Shown piece by piece: positions 17,431 to 25,982 of a DNA stretch of 37,619 nt (position 1 is its first letter; the number at the start of each line of letters is the position of its first letter). This stretch comes from an uncultured Propionibacteriaceae bacterium (GTDB lineage: Bacteria; Actinomycetota; Actinomycetes; Propionibacteriales; Propionibacteriaceae). Below the pieces are notes generated by a model, which was not told where the DNA came from, searched no databases, and saw nothing but the letters and a program-made list of their open reading frames with translations. Location of the stretch: contig CADCUO010000178.1 of the NCBI GenBank assembly GCA_902805915.1, positions 1 through 37,619 on the forward strand. The letters run 5' to 3'. The translations under genes and the position numbers were made by a program.

Positions 17431-17871
17431 TTAGGCCAGACTTGGGAACCAGAGGGCGATCTCCCGCTCAGCGGAGTCAGCGGAGTCCGAACCGTGCACC
17501 AGGTTCTCGCGGTTGGACACCGAGAAGTCACCGCGGATGGTGCCGGGCGCGGCCTTGCGCCCGTCAGTGGCGCCGTTGATGGTACGGACCACGTCGACGG
17601 CCTCGTCACCGGTGACGATCAGCGCCACCGACGGTCCCGAGGTGACGAAGGCTCGCAACGGCGGGTAGAACGCCTTGTCCACGTGCTCGGCGTAGTGCTG
17701 GTCGGCAAGCTCACCGTCCACCTGCCGCAGCTCGAGTGCAGCAATCGTCAGGCCCTTGGACTCGAATCGGCTGATGACCGCGCCAACCAGTCCGCGGCGG
17801 ACGGCATCGGGTTTGATAAGGACGAAGGAACGCTGCGTCGGCGGCGTCTGGGTGGGGGCATCAGAGCTCAT
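17431..17871 (-). CDS. ndk: Nucleoside diphosphate kinase
   Basis: Ndk transfers the gamma phosphate between nucleoside triphosphates and diphosphates through a phosphohistidine. The 146-residue product has the family start [15 protein letters not shown], the nucleotide-binding TIRGDFS and the active-site [16 protein letters not shown] with His126. The N-terminus carries a 13-residue extension ([13 protein letters not shown]) ahead of the usual start. It follows the DUF4233 gene by 10 nt on the same strand, making a folC-DUF4233-ndk unit common in actinobacteria. Confidence 0.96.
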   Translation of the reverse strand: MSSDAPTQTPPTQRSFVLIKPDAVRRGLVGAVISRFESKGLTIAALELRQVDGELADQHYAEHVDKAFYPPLRAFVTSGPSVALIVTGDEAVDVVRTINGATDGRKAAPGTIRGDFSVSNRENLVHGSDSADSAEREIALWFPSLA

Positions 17872-17881
17872 GGCTGAGACC

Positions 17882-18286
17882 TTATCGGGCAGCAGCGGGC
17901 GGGCTGCCTGCGTCCAACCGCTTGCCGAGTACGAAGGTGATCACCCACAGCAGCGCAAACATGCCACCCACCGCGAACATCGCCGGCGTAACCAAACCCA
18001 AGGCCACCCCCACCGCCTGGGTAACCCACCCCAGCAGAAAGCCGATCGGCTTGCGCATCAACGCGAGTGACAGCAGAGCCAGCAGAATGCCGCCACCCCC
18101 CAGAGCCGCGGCGGCGGAGCCACTGACGTCAGAGACTAACACCATGACCGGGATCGCCAGACCGAACAAGATCATCTCGAAGATCAACAACGCCAGCAGC
18201 ACCGATCGCATCGGGTTACCGGGCAGCAGCGTCGCCGGGTTGCCTGGCGGGATGGCGGGACCCCCAGTCGACAGGGTCACCGCCAC
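17882..18286 (-). CDS. DUF4233 membrane protein
   Basis: This 134-residue protein has about four hydrophobic segments, including [20 protein letters not shown] and [17 protein letters not shown]. The first of these, with its preceding PMRSV, is the DUF4233 signature I know from actinobacteria, where the gene regularly sits between folC and ndk. Its function is unknown. The start overlaps the folC stop by 10 nt, so the two are coupled. Confidence 0.88.
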   Translation of the reverse strand: MAVTLSTGGPAIPPGNPATLLPGNPMRSVLLALLIFEMILFGLAIPVMVLVSDVSGSAAAALGGGGILLALLSLALMRKPIGFLLGWVTQAVGVALGLVTPAMFAVGGMFALLWVITFVLGKRLDAGSPPAAAR

Positions 18287-19749
18287 TCCACCCCGTCATC
18301 ACCGATCAGCTCGTCGTCGTCGCGTACGGTGTCCCCCGACTCGTTCTGGTCGTCTGGGTCGTCGTCTGGGTTGTAGTCGTCGTCAAGCGCGGACCCGGTC
18401 TGGTCCGACTCGGGCTCGGAGTCACCAACGAGCAGGGTTCGAGCCTCACCAACCGCCACCACCGACCCGGTGACCAGAACTCCCGGCGCGCCGATCCCCT
18501 CGCCCTCTGCCATCGAGATCGCAGTCTCGATAGCGTCATCCAACCGCGGCACGACCCGGATCCGATCCGGCCCGAAAATGCTCCGCGCCACCTCCCCGAG
18601 GTCCTCGGCGGACATGCCGCGGCTAGTGGAGTGCACCTGGGTGAGTACGACCTGGTTCATCACCTCCTCGAACACCTGCAGCAGCCCCTGCACATCCTTG
18701 TCCGCCATCACCGCGACGACACCGATCAGCGGGGAGAACGCAAACGCCTCCGTGACCGCCGCTGCCGCCGCCCGAGCACCATGCGGGTTGTGGGCGGCGT
18801 CGAGCACCACGGCTGGGGAACGACGGACCAGCTCCATCCGGCCAGGAGACCTCACCTGAGCAAGCCCTTCACGGACCACGTCGGGGTTGAGCGCCTTCAG
18901 TCCCATGAACGCTTCCACTGCTGCGACGGCCTGGGCGGCGTTGGCAGCCTGATGGGCGCCGTGCAACGGCAGGAAGATGTCCTCGATCGGACCTTCGGCT
19001 CCGTTCACTCTGATCAGCTGGCCACCCACAGCCACACTCCGGTCGAGCAGCCCGAAGTCGATGCCCTCCCGGTGTGGCAGCGCCCCGACCTCAGTGCACC
19101 GGGCCAGCAGCACCTGGGCGGCTTCGAGCGTCTGACCAGCAAGAATCGCCTGGGCGCCCGGCTTGATGATGCCCGCCTTCTCCGCGGTGATTTCGGCGAT
19201 GGTGTCGCCGAGCAGGTGGGTGTGATCCAGATCGATGGGAGTCACCACGGCGACGCCGGCGTCAGCCACATTGGTGGCGTCCCAGGTGCCGCCCAGACCG
19301 ACCTCGACCACAGCTACGTCAACCGGCGCATCGGCGAACGCGGCGTACGCCATCGCAGTGATCACTTCGAAGAAGGTCAGCGACACTCCGTCGATCGATC
19401 GCTCATCCACCATGGCCACGTACGGCTCGATGTCGCGCCACACCTCGTCGAACCGCTCGTCACTGATTGACTGGCCGTCGATGGCGATCCGCTCGTTAAC
19501 GGTCATCACGTGCGGGCTGGTGAACCGGCCAGTACGCAGGCCGCTGGCCCGCAGCAGCGACTCGATCATGGCCGCCGTACTCCCCTTGCCGTTGGTACCG
19601 GTCAGGTGGATCACCGGATAGGCGTGCTGCGGGTCGCCGAGCAGCTCGGTGAGAGCGCGGATCCGGCCCAGCGAAGGGGCTACCCGTTGTTCGGGCCACC
19701 GGTTGGTCAGCGAGGCGACGATCTCGGCATGTGAGGGTACGTGTGACAT
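18277..19749 (-). CDS. folC: Folylpolyglutamate synthase / dihydrofolate synthase
   Basis: FolC adds glutamate to folates with ATP and may also make dihydrofolate from dihydropteroate. The 490-residue product carries the P-loop GTNGKGST at 51-58, the folate-binding RTGRFTSPHVMTVNERI, the Mur-ligase-like VGLGGTWDATNV and VVLDAAHNPHGARAAA. The usual fold ends with a VTGSVVAVGEART strand near residue 440. After that comes an unusual tail of about 50 residues dominated by Asp, with runs such as DDDYNPDDDPDD. A TAGACT element ends 9 nt before the ATG, giving a nearly leaderless mRNA. It starts the folC-DUF4233-ndk unit. Confidence 0.95.
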   Translation of the reverse strand: MSHVPSHAEIVASLTNRWPEQRVAPSLGRIRALTELLGDPQHAYPVIHLTGTNGKGSTAAMIESLLRASGLRTGRFTSPHVMTVNERIAIDGQSISDERFDEVWRDIEPYVAMVDERSIDGVSLTFFEVITAMAYAAFADAPVDVAVVEVGLGGTWDATNVADAGVAVVTPIDLDHTHLLGDTIAEITAEKAGIIKPGAQAILAGQTLEAAQVLLARCTEVGALPHREGIDFGLLDRSVAVGGQLIRVNGAEGPIEDIFLPLHGAHQAANAAQAVAAVEAFMGLKALNPDVVREGLAQVRSPGRMELVRRSPAVVLDAAHNPHGARAAAAAVTEAFAFSPLIGVVAVMADKDVQGLLQVFEEVMNQVVLTQVHSTSRGMSAEDLGEVARSIFGPDRIRVVPRLDDAIETAISMAEGEGIGAPGVLVTGSVVAVGEARTLLVGDSEPESDQTGSALDDDYNPDDDPDDQNESGDTVRDDDELIGDDGVEWR

Positions 19750-19758
19750 AGCAGTCGA

Positions 19759-19764
19759 AGTCTA
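19759..19764 (-). promoter_or_regulatory. Minus-10 element of folC
   Basis: TAGACT on the minus strand ends 9 nt before the ATG at 19749, predicting a very short leader. Confidence 0.4.
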
Positions 19765-19823
19765 GGGCGCCAGGCCGGTTGAGCCTCACGGAAACGGAAT
19801 GTGCATGGCTGCAGCCGCTTGCC

Positions 19824-19829
19824 TAGGAT
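19824..19829 (+). promoter_or_regulatory. Minus-10 element of valS
   Basis: TAGGAT ends 6 nt before the ATG at 19836 with no Shine-Dalgarno between, so valS is predicted leaderless. Confidence 0.55.
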
Positions 19830-19835
19830 TCACCC

Positions 19836-22445
19836 ATGACCACGCAGCCGAACAGTCCCCGTCCCGACGCGCCGGCATCGGCGGCGCGGGTCGTACCGGA
19901 CAAGCCGGCTCTGGAAGGTCTGGAAGCCAAATGGGTGGCCCAGTGGAGCACCGACGACACCTACGCGTTCGTCCGGCCCGCCAGCCGGGCGGAGGTCTTC
20001 AGCATCGACACTCCCCCGCCGACGGTGTCGGGGTCGCTGCACGTCGGCCATGTGTTCTCCTACACCCACACCGACTTCATCGCCCGCTACCAGCGGATGC
20101 GGGGCAAGCACGTGTTCTACCCGATCGGCTGGGACGACAACGGGCTGCCGACCGAGCGTCGGGTGCAGAACTACTACGGAGTTCGCTGCGACCCTTCGGT
20201 GCCCTACGACACTGACTTCATCCCGCCTGACAAGCCGGACGCAAAGCGCCAGCTCCCGGTCAGCCGGCGGAACTTCGTTGACCTCTGCCACCAGCTCACC
20301 CACCTTGACGAGCGGGCGTTCGAGGACCTGTGGCGGCGGGTTGGCCTCAGCGTGGACTGGTCCAGTCTCTACACCACGGTCTCCGATGACTCCCAGTCGG
20401 TGGCTCAGAAGGCGTTTCTCCGCAACGTGGGGCGCGGTGAGGCGTACCTCTCCGAGGCGCCAACGTTGTGGGACGTGACGTTCCAGACGGCCGTGGCGCA
20501 GGCTGAGTTAGAAGCTCGGGACTACCCGGGCGCGTATTACCGCGTGGCCTTCGGTGGGGAGCAAGGTCCCGTCTATATCGAGACCACCCGGCCGGAGCTG
20601 ATCGGTGCCTGCGTGGCGCTGATCGCGCACCCGGACGACGAGCGATACCAGCTGCTGTTCGGCAGCACGGTCACCACCCCGATCTTCGGCGTCGAGATCC
20701 CGGTGCTGGCGCATGAGGCGGCGGAGCCTGACAAGGGCGCCGGCATCGCCATGTGCTGCACCTTCGGCGACCTGACGGACGTGACCTGGTGGCGTGAGCT
20801 GCAGCTGCCGACCAGGACGATCATCGGTCGGGACGGGCGGGTACTGCGCGACAGGCCGGAATGGATCGGCAGCGCTGACGCGTGGGCGGCGATAGCAGGC
20901 AAGACCACGTTCAGCGCGCGGGAGTCCATCGTCGCCATGCTCCGCGAATCCGGCGCCGTCGACGGGGAGCCGACCCCGACCCAGCGCAAGGCCAACTTCT
21001 ACGAGAAGGGCGACAAGCCGCTGGAGATCGTCTCCACCCGGCAGTGGTACATCCGCAACGGCGGCCGGGACGACGACCTGAAACAGCAGATGCTGACCCG
21101 GGGCGACGAGCTCGCCTGGGTGCCACAGCACATGAAGTACCGCTACGACAACTGGGTGGGAGGCCTGAACGGCGACTGGCTCATCTCCCGGCAGCGGTTC
21201 TTCGGCGTGCCGTTCCCGGTCTGGTACGCCCTCGACGCCGACGGGGAACCCGACTACGCCAACCCGATTCTGGCGAGCGAGGACTCCTTGCCGATCGACC
21301 CGAGCTCTGACGCTCCTCCCGGGTACGACGAGTCCCGGCGCGGCGTACCCGGTGGGTTCGTGGCCGACCCGGATGTGATGGACACCTGGGCGACGTCTTC
21401 GCTGAGCCCCCAGATCGTCTGCGGCTGGGAGCGCGACCCTGAGCTGTTTGACATCACCTTCCCGATGGATCTGAACACCCACGCCCACGAGATCATCCGT
21501 ACCTGGCTGTTCTCCCGAGTGGTCAGAGCACACTTCGAGCACAACTCGCTGCCATGGGCGCGATCGATGATCAGCGGCTTCGTGATGGACCCGGACCGCA
21601 AGAAGATGAGCAAATCCCGGGGCAACGTCGTGGTACCGACCGACATCTTGGACACCTACGGGTCAGACGCGGTGCGCTGGCGGGCGGCGATGGCCCGCCC
21701 GGGTCTGGACTCCCCGTTCGACGAGAAGCAGATGAAGGTCGGGCGCCGGCTGGCGACGAAGGTGTTGAACGCCAGCAAGTTCGTCCTCAACCTCGGTGCT
21801 GCCGAGGAAGTGGGCGGACTCGACGCCCTCGGTCTGATCACCGAACCGGCCGACCGAGCCCTGATGGCCGACCTGGCCAAGGTGATCGGCGCTGCCACGG
21901 CCGCGTTCGAGGCCTTCGACTACACCGGGGCGCTCGAGGTGACGGAGCGGTTCTTCTGGCAGTTCTGCGACGACTACCTGGAGCTGGTCAAGGAGCGCGC
22001 GTACGGTGCGCAGGGCGATGGTCCGGCCGCATCCGCGCGGGCTGCACTCGCCTTGGCGCTGGACGCGTCCCTGAGGCTGTTCGCGCCGATCATGCCCTTC
22101 GTCACCGAGGAGGTGTGGTCGTGGTGGAAGGAGGGCTCCATTCACCGGGCATCCTGGCCCACCACCGCGGAAGTGGCTACCGACGGCGACCCAGCGCTGC
22201 TCGGTGACGTCGCCGCCGCGCTGATCGCTATCCGCGGCTCGAAGTCCCAGGCCAAGGTTTCCATGAAGACAGAGATCTCACGCGCGTCGTTGTCTGCCTC
22301 CGCTGAGTCGCTGCGGCGCCTCCAGTCGGTGGAGGCTGACCTGCGGGCGGTGGGTCGCATCACCGGCGAGTTGATCTGGACCGAAGCCGATGCGCCTCTG
22401 TCTATGGATGTCCGGCTCGCGGAGGCAGCACCTGCCCACAGCTGA
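19836..22445 (+). CDS. valS: Valyl-tRNA synthetase, archaeal-like type
   Basis: ValS charges tRNA-Val and edits mischarged threonine. The 869-residue product has class I motifs HVGH at 69-72 and KMSKS at 590-594. The N-terminal block around [17 protein letters not shown] and [20 protein letters not shown] matches the archaeal and rickettsial type. The typical bacterial form would read PPPNVTGxLHMGH and GTDHAGIATQ. The editing domain (about 200-330) and anticodon-binding domain (after about 650) are present, but there is little room for the C-terminal coiled coil of common bacterial ValS. It is read opposite to folC and clpX and is predicted leaderless. Confidence 0.95.
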   Translation: MTTQPNSPRPDAPASAARVVPDKPALEGLEAKWVAQWSTDDTYAFVRPASRAEVFSIDTPPPTVSGSLHVGHVFSYTHTDFIARYQRMRGKHVFYPIGWDDNGLPTERRVQNYYGVRCDPSVPYDTDFIPPDKPDAKRQLPVSRRNFVDLCHQLTHLDERAFEDLWRRVGLSVDWSSLYTTVSDDSQSVAQKAFLRNVGRGEAYLSEAPTLWDVTFQTAVAQAELEARDYPGAYYRVAFGGEQGPVYIETTRPELIGACVALIAHPDDERYQLLFGSTVTTPIFGVEIPVLAHEAAEPDKGAGIAMCCTFGDLTDVTWWRELQLPTRTIIGRDGRVLRDRPEWIGSADAWAAIAGKTTFSARESIVAMLRESGAVDGEPTPTQRKANFYEKGDKPLEIVSTRQWYIRNGGRDDDLKQQMLTRGDELAWVPQHMKYRYDNWVGGLNGDWLISRQRFFGVPFPVWYALDADGEPDYANPILASEDSLPIDPSSDAPPGYDESRRGVPGGFVADPDVMDTWATSSLSPQIVCGWERDPELFDITFPMDLNTHAHEIIRTWLFSRVVRAHFEHNSLPWARSMISGFVMDPDRKKMSKSRGNVVVPTDILDTYGSDAVRWRAAMARPGLDSPFDEKQMKVGRRLATKVLNASKFVLNLGAAEEVGGLDALGLITEPADRALMADLAKVIGAATAAFEAFDYTGALEVTERFFWQFCDDYLELVKERAYGAQGDGPAASARAALALALDASLRLFAPIMPFVTEEVWSWWKEGSIHRASWPTTAEVATDGDPALLGDVAAALIAIRGSKSQAKVSMKTEISRASLSASAESLRRLQSVEADLRAVGRITGELIWTEADAPLSMDVRLAEAAPAHS

Positions 22446-22493
22446 CCTATGCCCGACCAAGGCCTCGGCCAGTCCTAGCCGCGACAAAGCACG

Positions 22494-22523
22494 AGCCGGC
22501 GACTGAGCAGTCAGTCGCCGGCT
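22494..22523. terminator. Bidirectional hairpin between valS and clpX
   Basis: A perfect 13-bp stem, AGCCGGCGACTGA with TCAGTCGCCGGCT, encloses a 4-nt loop (GCAG). It lies midway in the 100-bp gap between the convergent valS and clpX genes. T tracts are lacking on both sides, so it is an actinobacterial-type hairpin terminator at best. Confidence 0.7.
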
Positions 22524-22545
22524 AGCGGGGTCAGAGGGGGAACCG

Positions 22546-23835
22546 TTAGGCGCTGCGTTCCCGCCGCTCTCGCTTGGTAATCTTCTCCCGCGGTACCAGG
22601 GTGGGAAGGGCGGCGTCCTTGACAACCTCGGCTGTGATGATGACCTGAGCAACGTCGTCACTGCTGGGCACGTCATACATGACGTTGAGCAGGACCTCCT
22701 CGAGGATGGCCCGGAGGCCGCGTGCGCCGGTCCCGCGCAGCAGCGCCAGATCTGCAATCGCGTCGACCGCGTCATCGGTGAACTGCAGGTCCACGCCGTC
22801 GATCTCGAACAGCTTGCGGAACTGCTTCACCAGTGCGTTCTTGGGCTCCACCAGAATCCGGATCAGCGCGTCCCGATCGAGCGGGCTGACCGAGGAGATC
22901 ATGGGGAGTCGCCCGATGAACTCTGGGATCAGACCGAACTTGACCAGGTCCTCGGGCCGTACGTCGGCGAAGGGGTCCTCGGACTCCGGCTTGCGGGACT
23001 CGATGTCGTTGTTGAATCCCAGCGGTCGCTTCCCGACGCGGGAGGAGATGATGTGGTCCAGACCGGCGAAGGCGCCGCCGACGATGAACAGCACGTTGGT
23101 GGTGTCGATCTGGATGAAGTCCTGATGCGGATGCTTCCGGCCCCCCTGCGGCGGCACGCTGGCGGAGGTGCCTTCCAGGATCTTCAGCAGCGCCTGCTGC
23201 ACACCCTCCCCGGAGACGTCGCGGGTGATCGAAGGGTTCTCGCTCTTGCGGGCGATCTTGTCCACCTCGTCGATGTAGATGATGCCGGTCTCGGCCTTCT
23301 TCACGTCGAAGTCGGCGGCCTGGATCAGCTTCAACAAGATGTTCTCGACGTCCTCACCGACATAGCCGGCTTCGGTCAGGGCAGTCGCGTCGGCGATCGC
23401 AAACGGGACGTTCAACATCTTCGCCAAGGTCTGGGCCAGGTAGGTCTTGCCGCAGCCGGTGGGACCGATCAGCAAGATGTTGGACTTGCTCAGCTCCACC
23501 CCGTCGTCTTCCACCCTGCGGGCGGGGTTGGCCGCCTGAGCCTGGACCCGCTTGTAGTGGTTGTAGACCGCCACCGCCAGGGCCTTCTTGGCACCAGTCT
23601 GGCCGATCACGTACCCGTCGAGGAACTGACGGATCTGGTGCGGCTTGGGCAGCTCCTCGAGCGTGCCGACGTCAGCGCCTTCGGAGAACTCCTCTTCGAT
23701 GATCTCGTTGCACAGGTCGATGCACTCGTCACAGATGTAGACACCTGGGCCGGCAATCAGTTTCTTGACCTGCTTCTGGCTCTTTCCGCAGAACGAGCAC
23801 TTGAGCAGGTCCCCGCTCTCTCCGATACGTGCCAC
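22546..23835 (-). CDS. clpX: ClpX, ATP-binding subunit of Clp protease
   Basis: ClpX unfolds substrates and feeds them to ClpP. The 429-residue product has the zinc-binding domain with Cys13, Cys16, Cys35 and Cys38, Walker A GPTGCGKT at 124-131 and Walker B IIYIDEVD at 185-192. The ClpP-docking loop region and the C-terminal AAA small domain ([16 protein letters not shown]) are also present. I start it at the GTG at 23835, which has AAGGAG 5 nt upstream; an in-frame ATG at 23892 would add 19 unrelated residues. It lies 127 bp downstream of clpP2 on the same strand. Confidence 0.97.
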   Translation of the reverse strand: MARIGESGDLLKCSFCGKSQKQVKKLIAGPGVYICDECIDLCNEIIEEEFSEGADVGTLEELPKPHQIRQFLDGYVIGQTGAKKALAVAVYNHYKRVQAQAANPARRVEDDGVELSKSNILLIGPTGCGKTYLAQTLAKMLNVPFAIADATALTEAGYVGEDVENILLKLIQAADFDVKKAETGIIYIDEVDKIARKSENPSITRDVSGEGVQQALLKILEGTSASVPPQGGRKHPHQDFIQIDTTNVLFIVGGAFAGLDHIISSRVGKRPLGFNNDIESRKPESEDPFADVRPEDLVKFGLIPEFIGRLPMISSVSPLDRDALIRILVEPKNALVKQFRKLFEIDGVDLQFTDDAVDAIADLALLRGTGARGLRAILEEVLLNVMYDVPSSDDVAQVIITAEVVKDAALPTLVPREKITKRERRERSA

Positions 23836-23962
23836 GCCGACTCCTTCCTCAGGCCCCAACCATCGGTCGGTCTCCCAAACACTAGCCCCCACGCATCGAT
23901 TACCCGTGGATTTTAGGCCACTGGGGGATCTTAGGCGGGGACAGGTGTCAGAAGGCCAACTA

Positions 23963-24622
23963 TCAGGCCGGGACAGCCTTCAATGACGTCAGGACCTCAT
24001 CGATGATGCCGTAATCAAGGGCCTGTTCCGCGGTCAGATACTTGTCACGCTCGATGTCTCGACTGACCTGTTCGATGTCCTTACCGGTGTCGCCGGCCAG
24101 CATGTCTTCCATCAAGGAACGGATCCGCAGGATCTCCCGCGCCTGGATCTCGATGTCGGAGGACTGACCATAGCCGCCCTCGGTTGCCGGCTGATGAATC
24201 AGGATCCGACTGTTCGGCAGCGCCAGCCGCTTCCCCTTGGTACCGGCCGCGAGGATGACCGCGGCGGCTGAGGCAGCCTGACCGAGGCAGACGGTACGCA
24301 CATCAGGCTTGATGTAGCGCATGGTGTCGTAGATGGCGGTCAGTGCTGTAAAGGAGCCGCCGGGTGAGTTGATGTAGATCTCGATGTCACGATCGGCGTC
24401 CATCTGCTGCAGGCACAGCAGCTGAGCCATCACCGCATTCGCGATCTCGTCGGAAATCGGCGTGCCGAGGAAGATGATCCGGTCCTCGAAGAGCTTGGTG
24501 TACGGGTCGATCCGCCGCATGCCATAGGAGGTCCGCTCCTCCCACTGCGGGATGTAGTAGTCCATGGTCGGCGCGAACGGCTGACCCTCAGCGCGGGGCG
24601 CGCCAAATGGTGCGTTGTTCAT
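23963..24622 (-). CDS. clpP2: ClpP2, Clp protease proteolytic subunit
   Basis: This 219-residue serine peptidase subunit combines with ClpP1 into the mixed ClpP1P2 barrel known from actinobacteria. The catalytic serine is Ser118 in GQAASAAAV and the histidine His143 in LIHQP. The N-terminus carries a segment of about 40 residues before RIIFLGTPI that resembles actinobacterial ClpP2. I start at the ATG at 24622 with AAGGAG 6 nt upstream; that site overlaps the end of clpP1, so the pair is coupled. An in-frame ATG at 24637 is less likely. Confidence 0.95.
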   Translation of the reverse strand: MNNAPFGAPRAEGQPFAPTMDYYIPQWEERTSYGMRRIDPYTKLFEDRIIFLGTPISDEIANAVMAQLLCLQQMDADRDIEIYINSPGGSFTALTAIYDTMRYIKPDVRTVCLGQAASAAAVILAAGTKGKRLALPNSRILIHQPATEGGYGQSSDIEIQAREILRIRSLMEDMLAGDTGKDIEQVSRDIERDKYLTAEQALDYGIIDEVLTSLKAVPA

Positions 24623-24633
24623 TGCACGCTCCT

Positions 24634-25278
24634 TCACTGGGTGGGTGATTCGGTGGGGATCTGGGCGGCACGCGTGAACACGTGGTCGATGAAGCCGTAC
24701 TTCAGCGCCTGCTCGGCGGTGAACCAGCGGCCACGGTCGGAGTCGGCCTCGATCTGATCCAGGGTCTGGCCGGTGTGCTGAGCGATCAGGTTCTGCATGA
24801 CGCTCTTGATGTGCAGCGACTGCTCGGCTTGGATCCGAATGTCAGAGGCGGTGCCGCCGAGGCCACCAGACGGCTGGTGCATCATGATCCGGCTGTGCGG
24901 CAGTGCGTACCGCTTGCCCTTGGTGCCGGCGCACAGCAGGAACTGGCCCATCGAGGCCGCGAGGCCCATCGACACCGTCGCCACGTCGTTGGAGATCCAC
25001 TGCATGGTGTCGTAGATCGCCATCCCGGAGTCCACGGAGCCGCCGGGTGAGTTGATGTACAGCCAGATGTCGCGGTTGGCATCCTCTGCGTTCAGCAGCA
25101 GCATCTGGGCGCAGATGGCGTTGGAGTTCTCCTCCTTCACCTCCGTACCCAAGAAGATGATCCGGTTCTGCAGCAGCGACTGGTAGACGTTGTCGTCCAG
25201 CCCGACACCGCCGCTGCGGGCAGCAGAGCGAATCTGGTGCTCGTTCCCCGTTACGGGATATGCATGATTTGCGTTCAC
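24634..25278 (-). CDS. clpP1: ClpP1, Clp protease proteolytic subunit
   Basis: This 214-residue subunit has catalytic Ser109 in GLAASMGQF, His134 in MMHQPSGG and the Asp-containing DSDRGRWFTAEQAL. It is the upstream gene of the clpP1-clpP2 unit. The start is a GTG at 25278 with a TAGGTT element ending 7 nt upstream, so the mRNA is predicted leaderless. A ClgR-like box is centred about 60 bp upstream of that start, which fits the known ClgR activation of clpP1P2 in other actinobacteria. Only 11 bp lie between this stop and the clpP2 start. Confidence 0.96.
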   Translation of the reverse strand: MNANHAYPVTGNEHQIRSAARSGGVGLDDNVYQSLLQNRIIFLGTEVKEENSNAICAQMLLLNAEDANRDIWLYINSPGGSVDSGMAIYDTMQWISNDVATVSMGLAASMGQFLLCAGTKGKRYALPHSRIMMHQPSGGLGGTASDIRIQAEQSLHIKSVMQNLIAQHTGQTLDQIEADSDRGRWFTAEQALKYGFIDHVFTRAAQIPTESPTQ

Positions 25279-25285
25279 GGGCTCG

Positions 25286-25291
25286 AACCTA
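25286..25291 (-). promoter_or_regulatory. Minus-10 element of clpP1P2
   Basis: TAGGTT on the minus strand ends 7 nt before the GTG at 25278. The region at minus 35 has no good match, as expected for an activator-dependent promoter. Confidence 0.5.
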
Positions 25292-25329
25292 CCCCGCAGG
25301 CCTGACCAATCGCGGTGAATCAGGGCTCT

Positions 25330-25345
25330 GTTCGCTGTGGGCGCA
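25330..25345. promoter_or_regulatory. ClgR-like operator between gpx and clpP1
   Basis: GTTCGCTGTGGGCGCA contains CGC, five bases, then GCG, which is the core of the ClgR box as I remember it from Streptomyces and Corynebacterium. It lies about 60 bp upstream of the predicted clpP1 start and about 45 bp upstream of gpx, so it could serve either gene. Confidence 0.5.
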
Positions 25346-25373
25346 CGAGGCGGGCAGCCAAGGGATCGAGCCC

Positions 25374-25379
25374 TAGGCT
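25374..25379 (+). promoter_or_regulatory. Minus-10 element of the glutathione peroxidase gene
   Basis: TAGGCT directly abuts an ATG at 25380 and ends 6 nt before an in-frame GTG at 25386. The leaderless spacing favours the GTG as the true start. Confidence 0.5.
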
Positions 25380-25385
25380 ATGGCC

Positions 25386-25868
25386 GTGCAGACACTCTCA
25401 AATTTCCAGGCGACCGCCATCAACGGCAGCGAGGTCCGACTCTCCGACTACGCGGGCAAGGTCGTGCTGGTGGTCAATACGGCCTCCAACTGCGGCTACA
25501 CCTCCCAGTACGACGGCTTGGAGGCACTCTTCGCCCGGTACGCAGACCAGGGCCTGGTGGTGCTCGGGTTCCCGTGTGACCAGTTCGGAAACCAGGAGCC
25601 TGGGAGTGAGGCGGAGATCGACGAGTTCTGCCGGCTGAACTTCGGTGTCACCTTCCCGATGTTCGCCAAGATCGAGGTGAACGGCAACGGCGCCCACCCG
25701 CTCTTTCAGTGGTTGCAAGCAGCGGCGCCGGAAGCAACAGATGCACCGATCGAGTGGAACTTCACCAAGTTCCTGATCGGGCGCGACAACGTGGTCCTCA
25801 AGCGGTACGGCCCGGCCACGACCCCCGCAGAGATCGCCCCCGATGTCGAGCAGGCGCTCGCAGCCTGA
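25386..25868 (+). CDS. Glutathione peroxidase family protein (Cys type)
   Basis: This 160-residue peroxidase reduces hydroperoxides, in bacteria of this kind most likely with thioredoxin or another thiol as donor. The active site is NTASNCGYTSQYDGLEAL with Cys36 in place of selenocysteine. Gln70 (FGNQEPG) and Trp124 (IEWNFTKFLIG) complete the triad. Cys64 in GFPCDQFG may act as resolving cysteine. I chose the GTG at 25386, because a minus-10 element ends 6 nt upstream and the usual family start (QTLSNFQA) follows; an ATG at 25380 would add two residues. It is read opposite to its neighbours, between clpP1 and tig. Confidence 0.93.
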   Translation: MQTLSNFQATAINGSEVRLSDYAGKVVLVVNTASNCGYTSQYDGLEALFARYADQGLVVLGFPCDQFGNQEPGSEAEIDEFCRLNFGVTFPMFAKIEVNGNGAHPLFQWLQAAAPEATDAPIEWNFTKFLIGRDNVVLKRYGPATTPAEIAPDVEQALAA

Positions 25869-25927
25869 GTGGGGCACGCACTCCTAGCCTGAGAACGTCC
25901 AGGCCAGACCACCTCCTGAAACGACGA

Positions 25928-25956
25928 AACCCCGCCCCTGTACTAAGGCGGGGGTT
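25928..25956. terminator. Terminator between gpx and tig
   Basis: AACCCCGCC at 25928-25936 pairs with GGCGGGGGTT at 25947-25956 around a 10-nt loop, with one G bulged. Minus-strand sequence continues TTTCGTCGTTTC, a weak T-rich tail in the tig direction. It serves two convergent genes. Confidence 0.7.
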
Positions 25957-25982
25957 CGGCGGAGCGTTGTCGAAACAGACGG

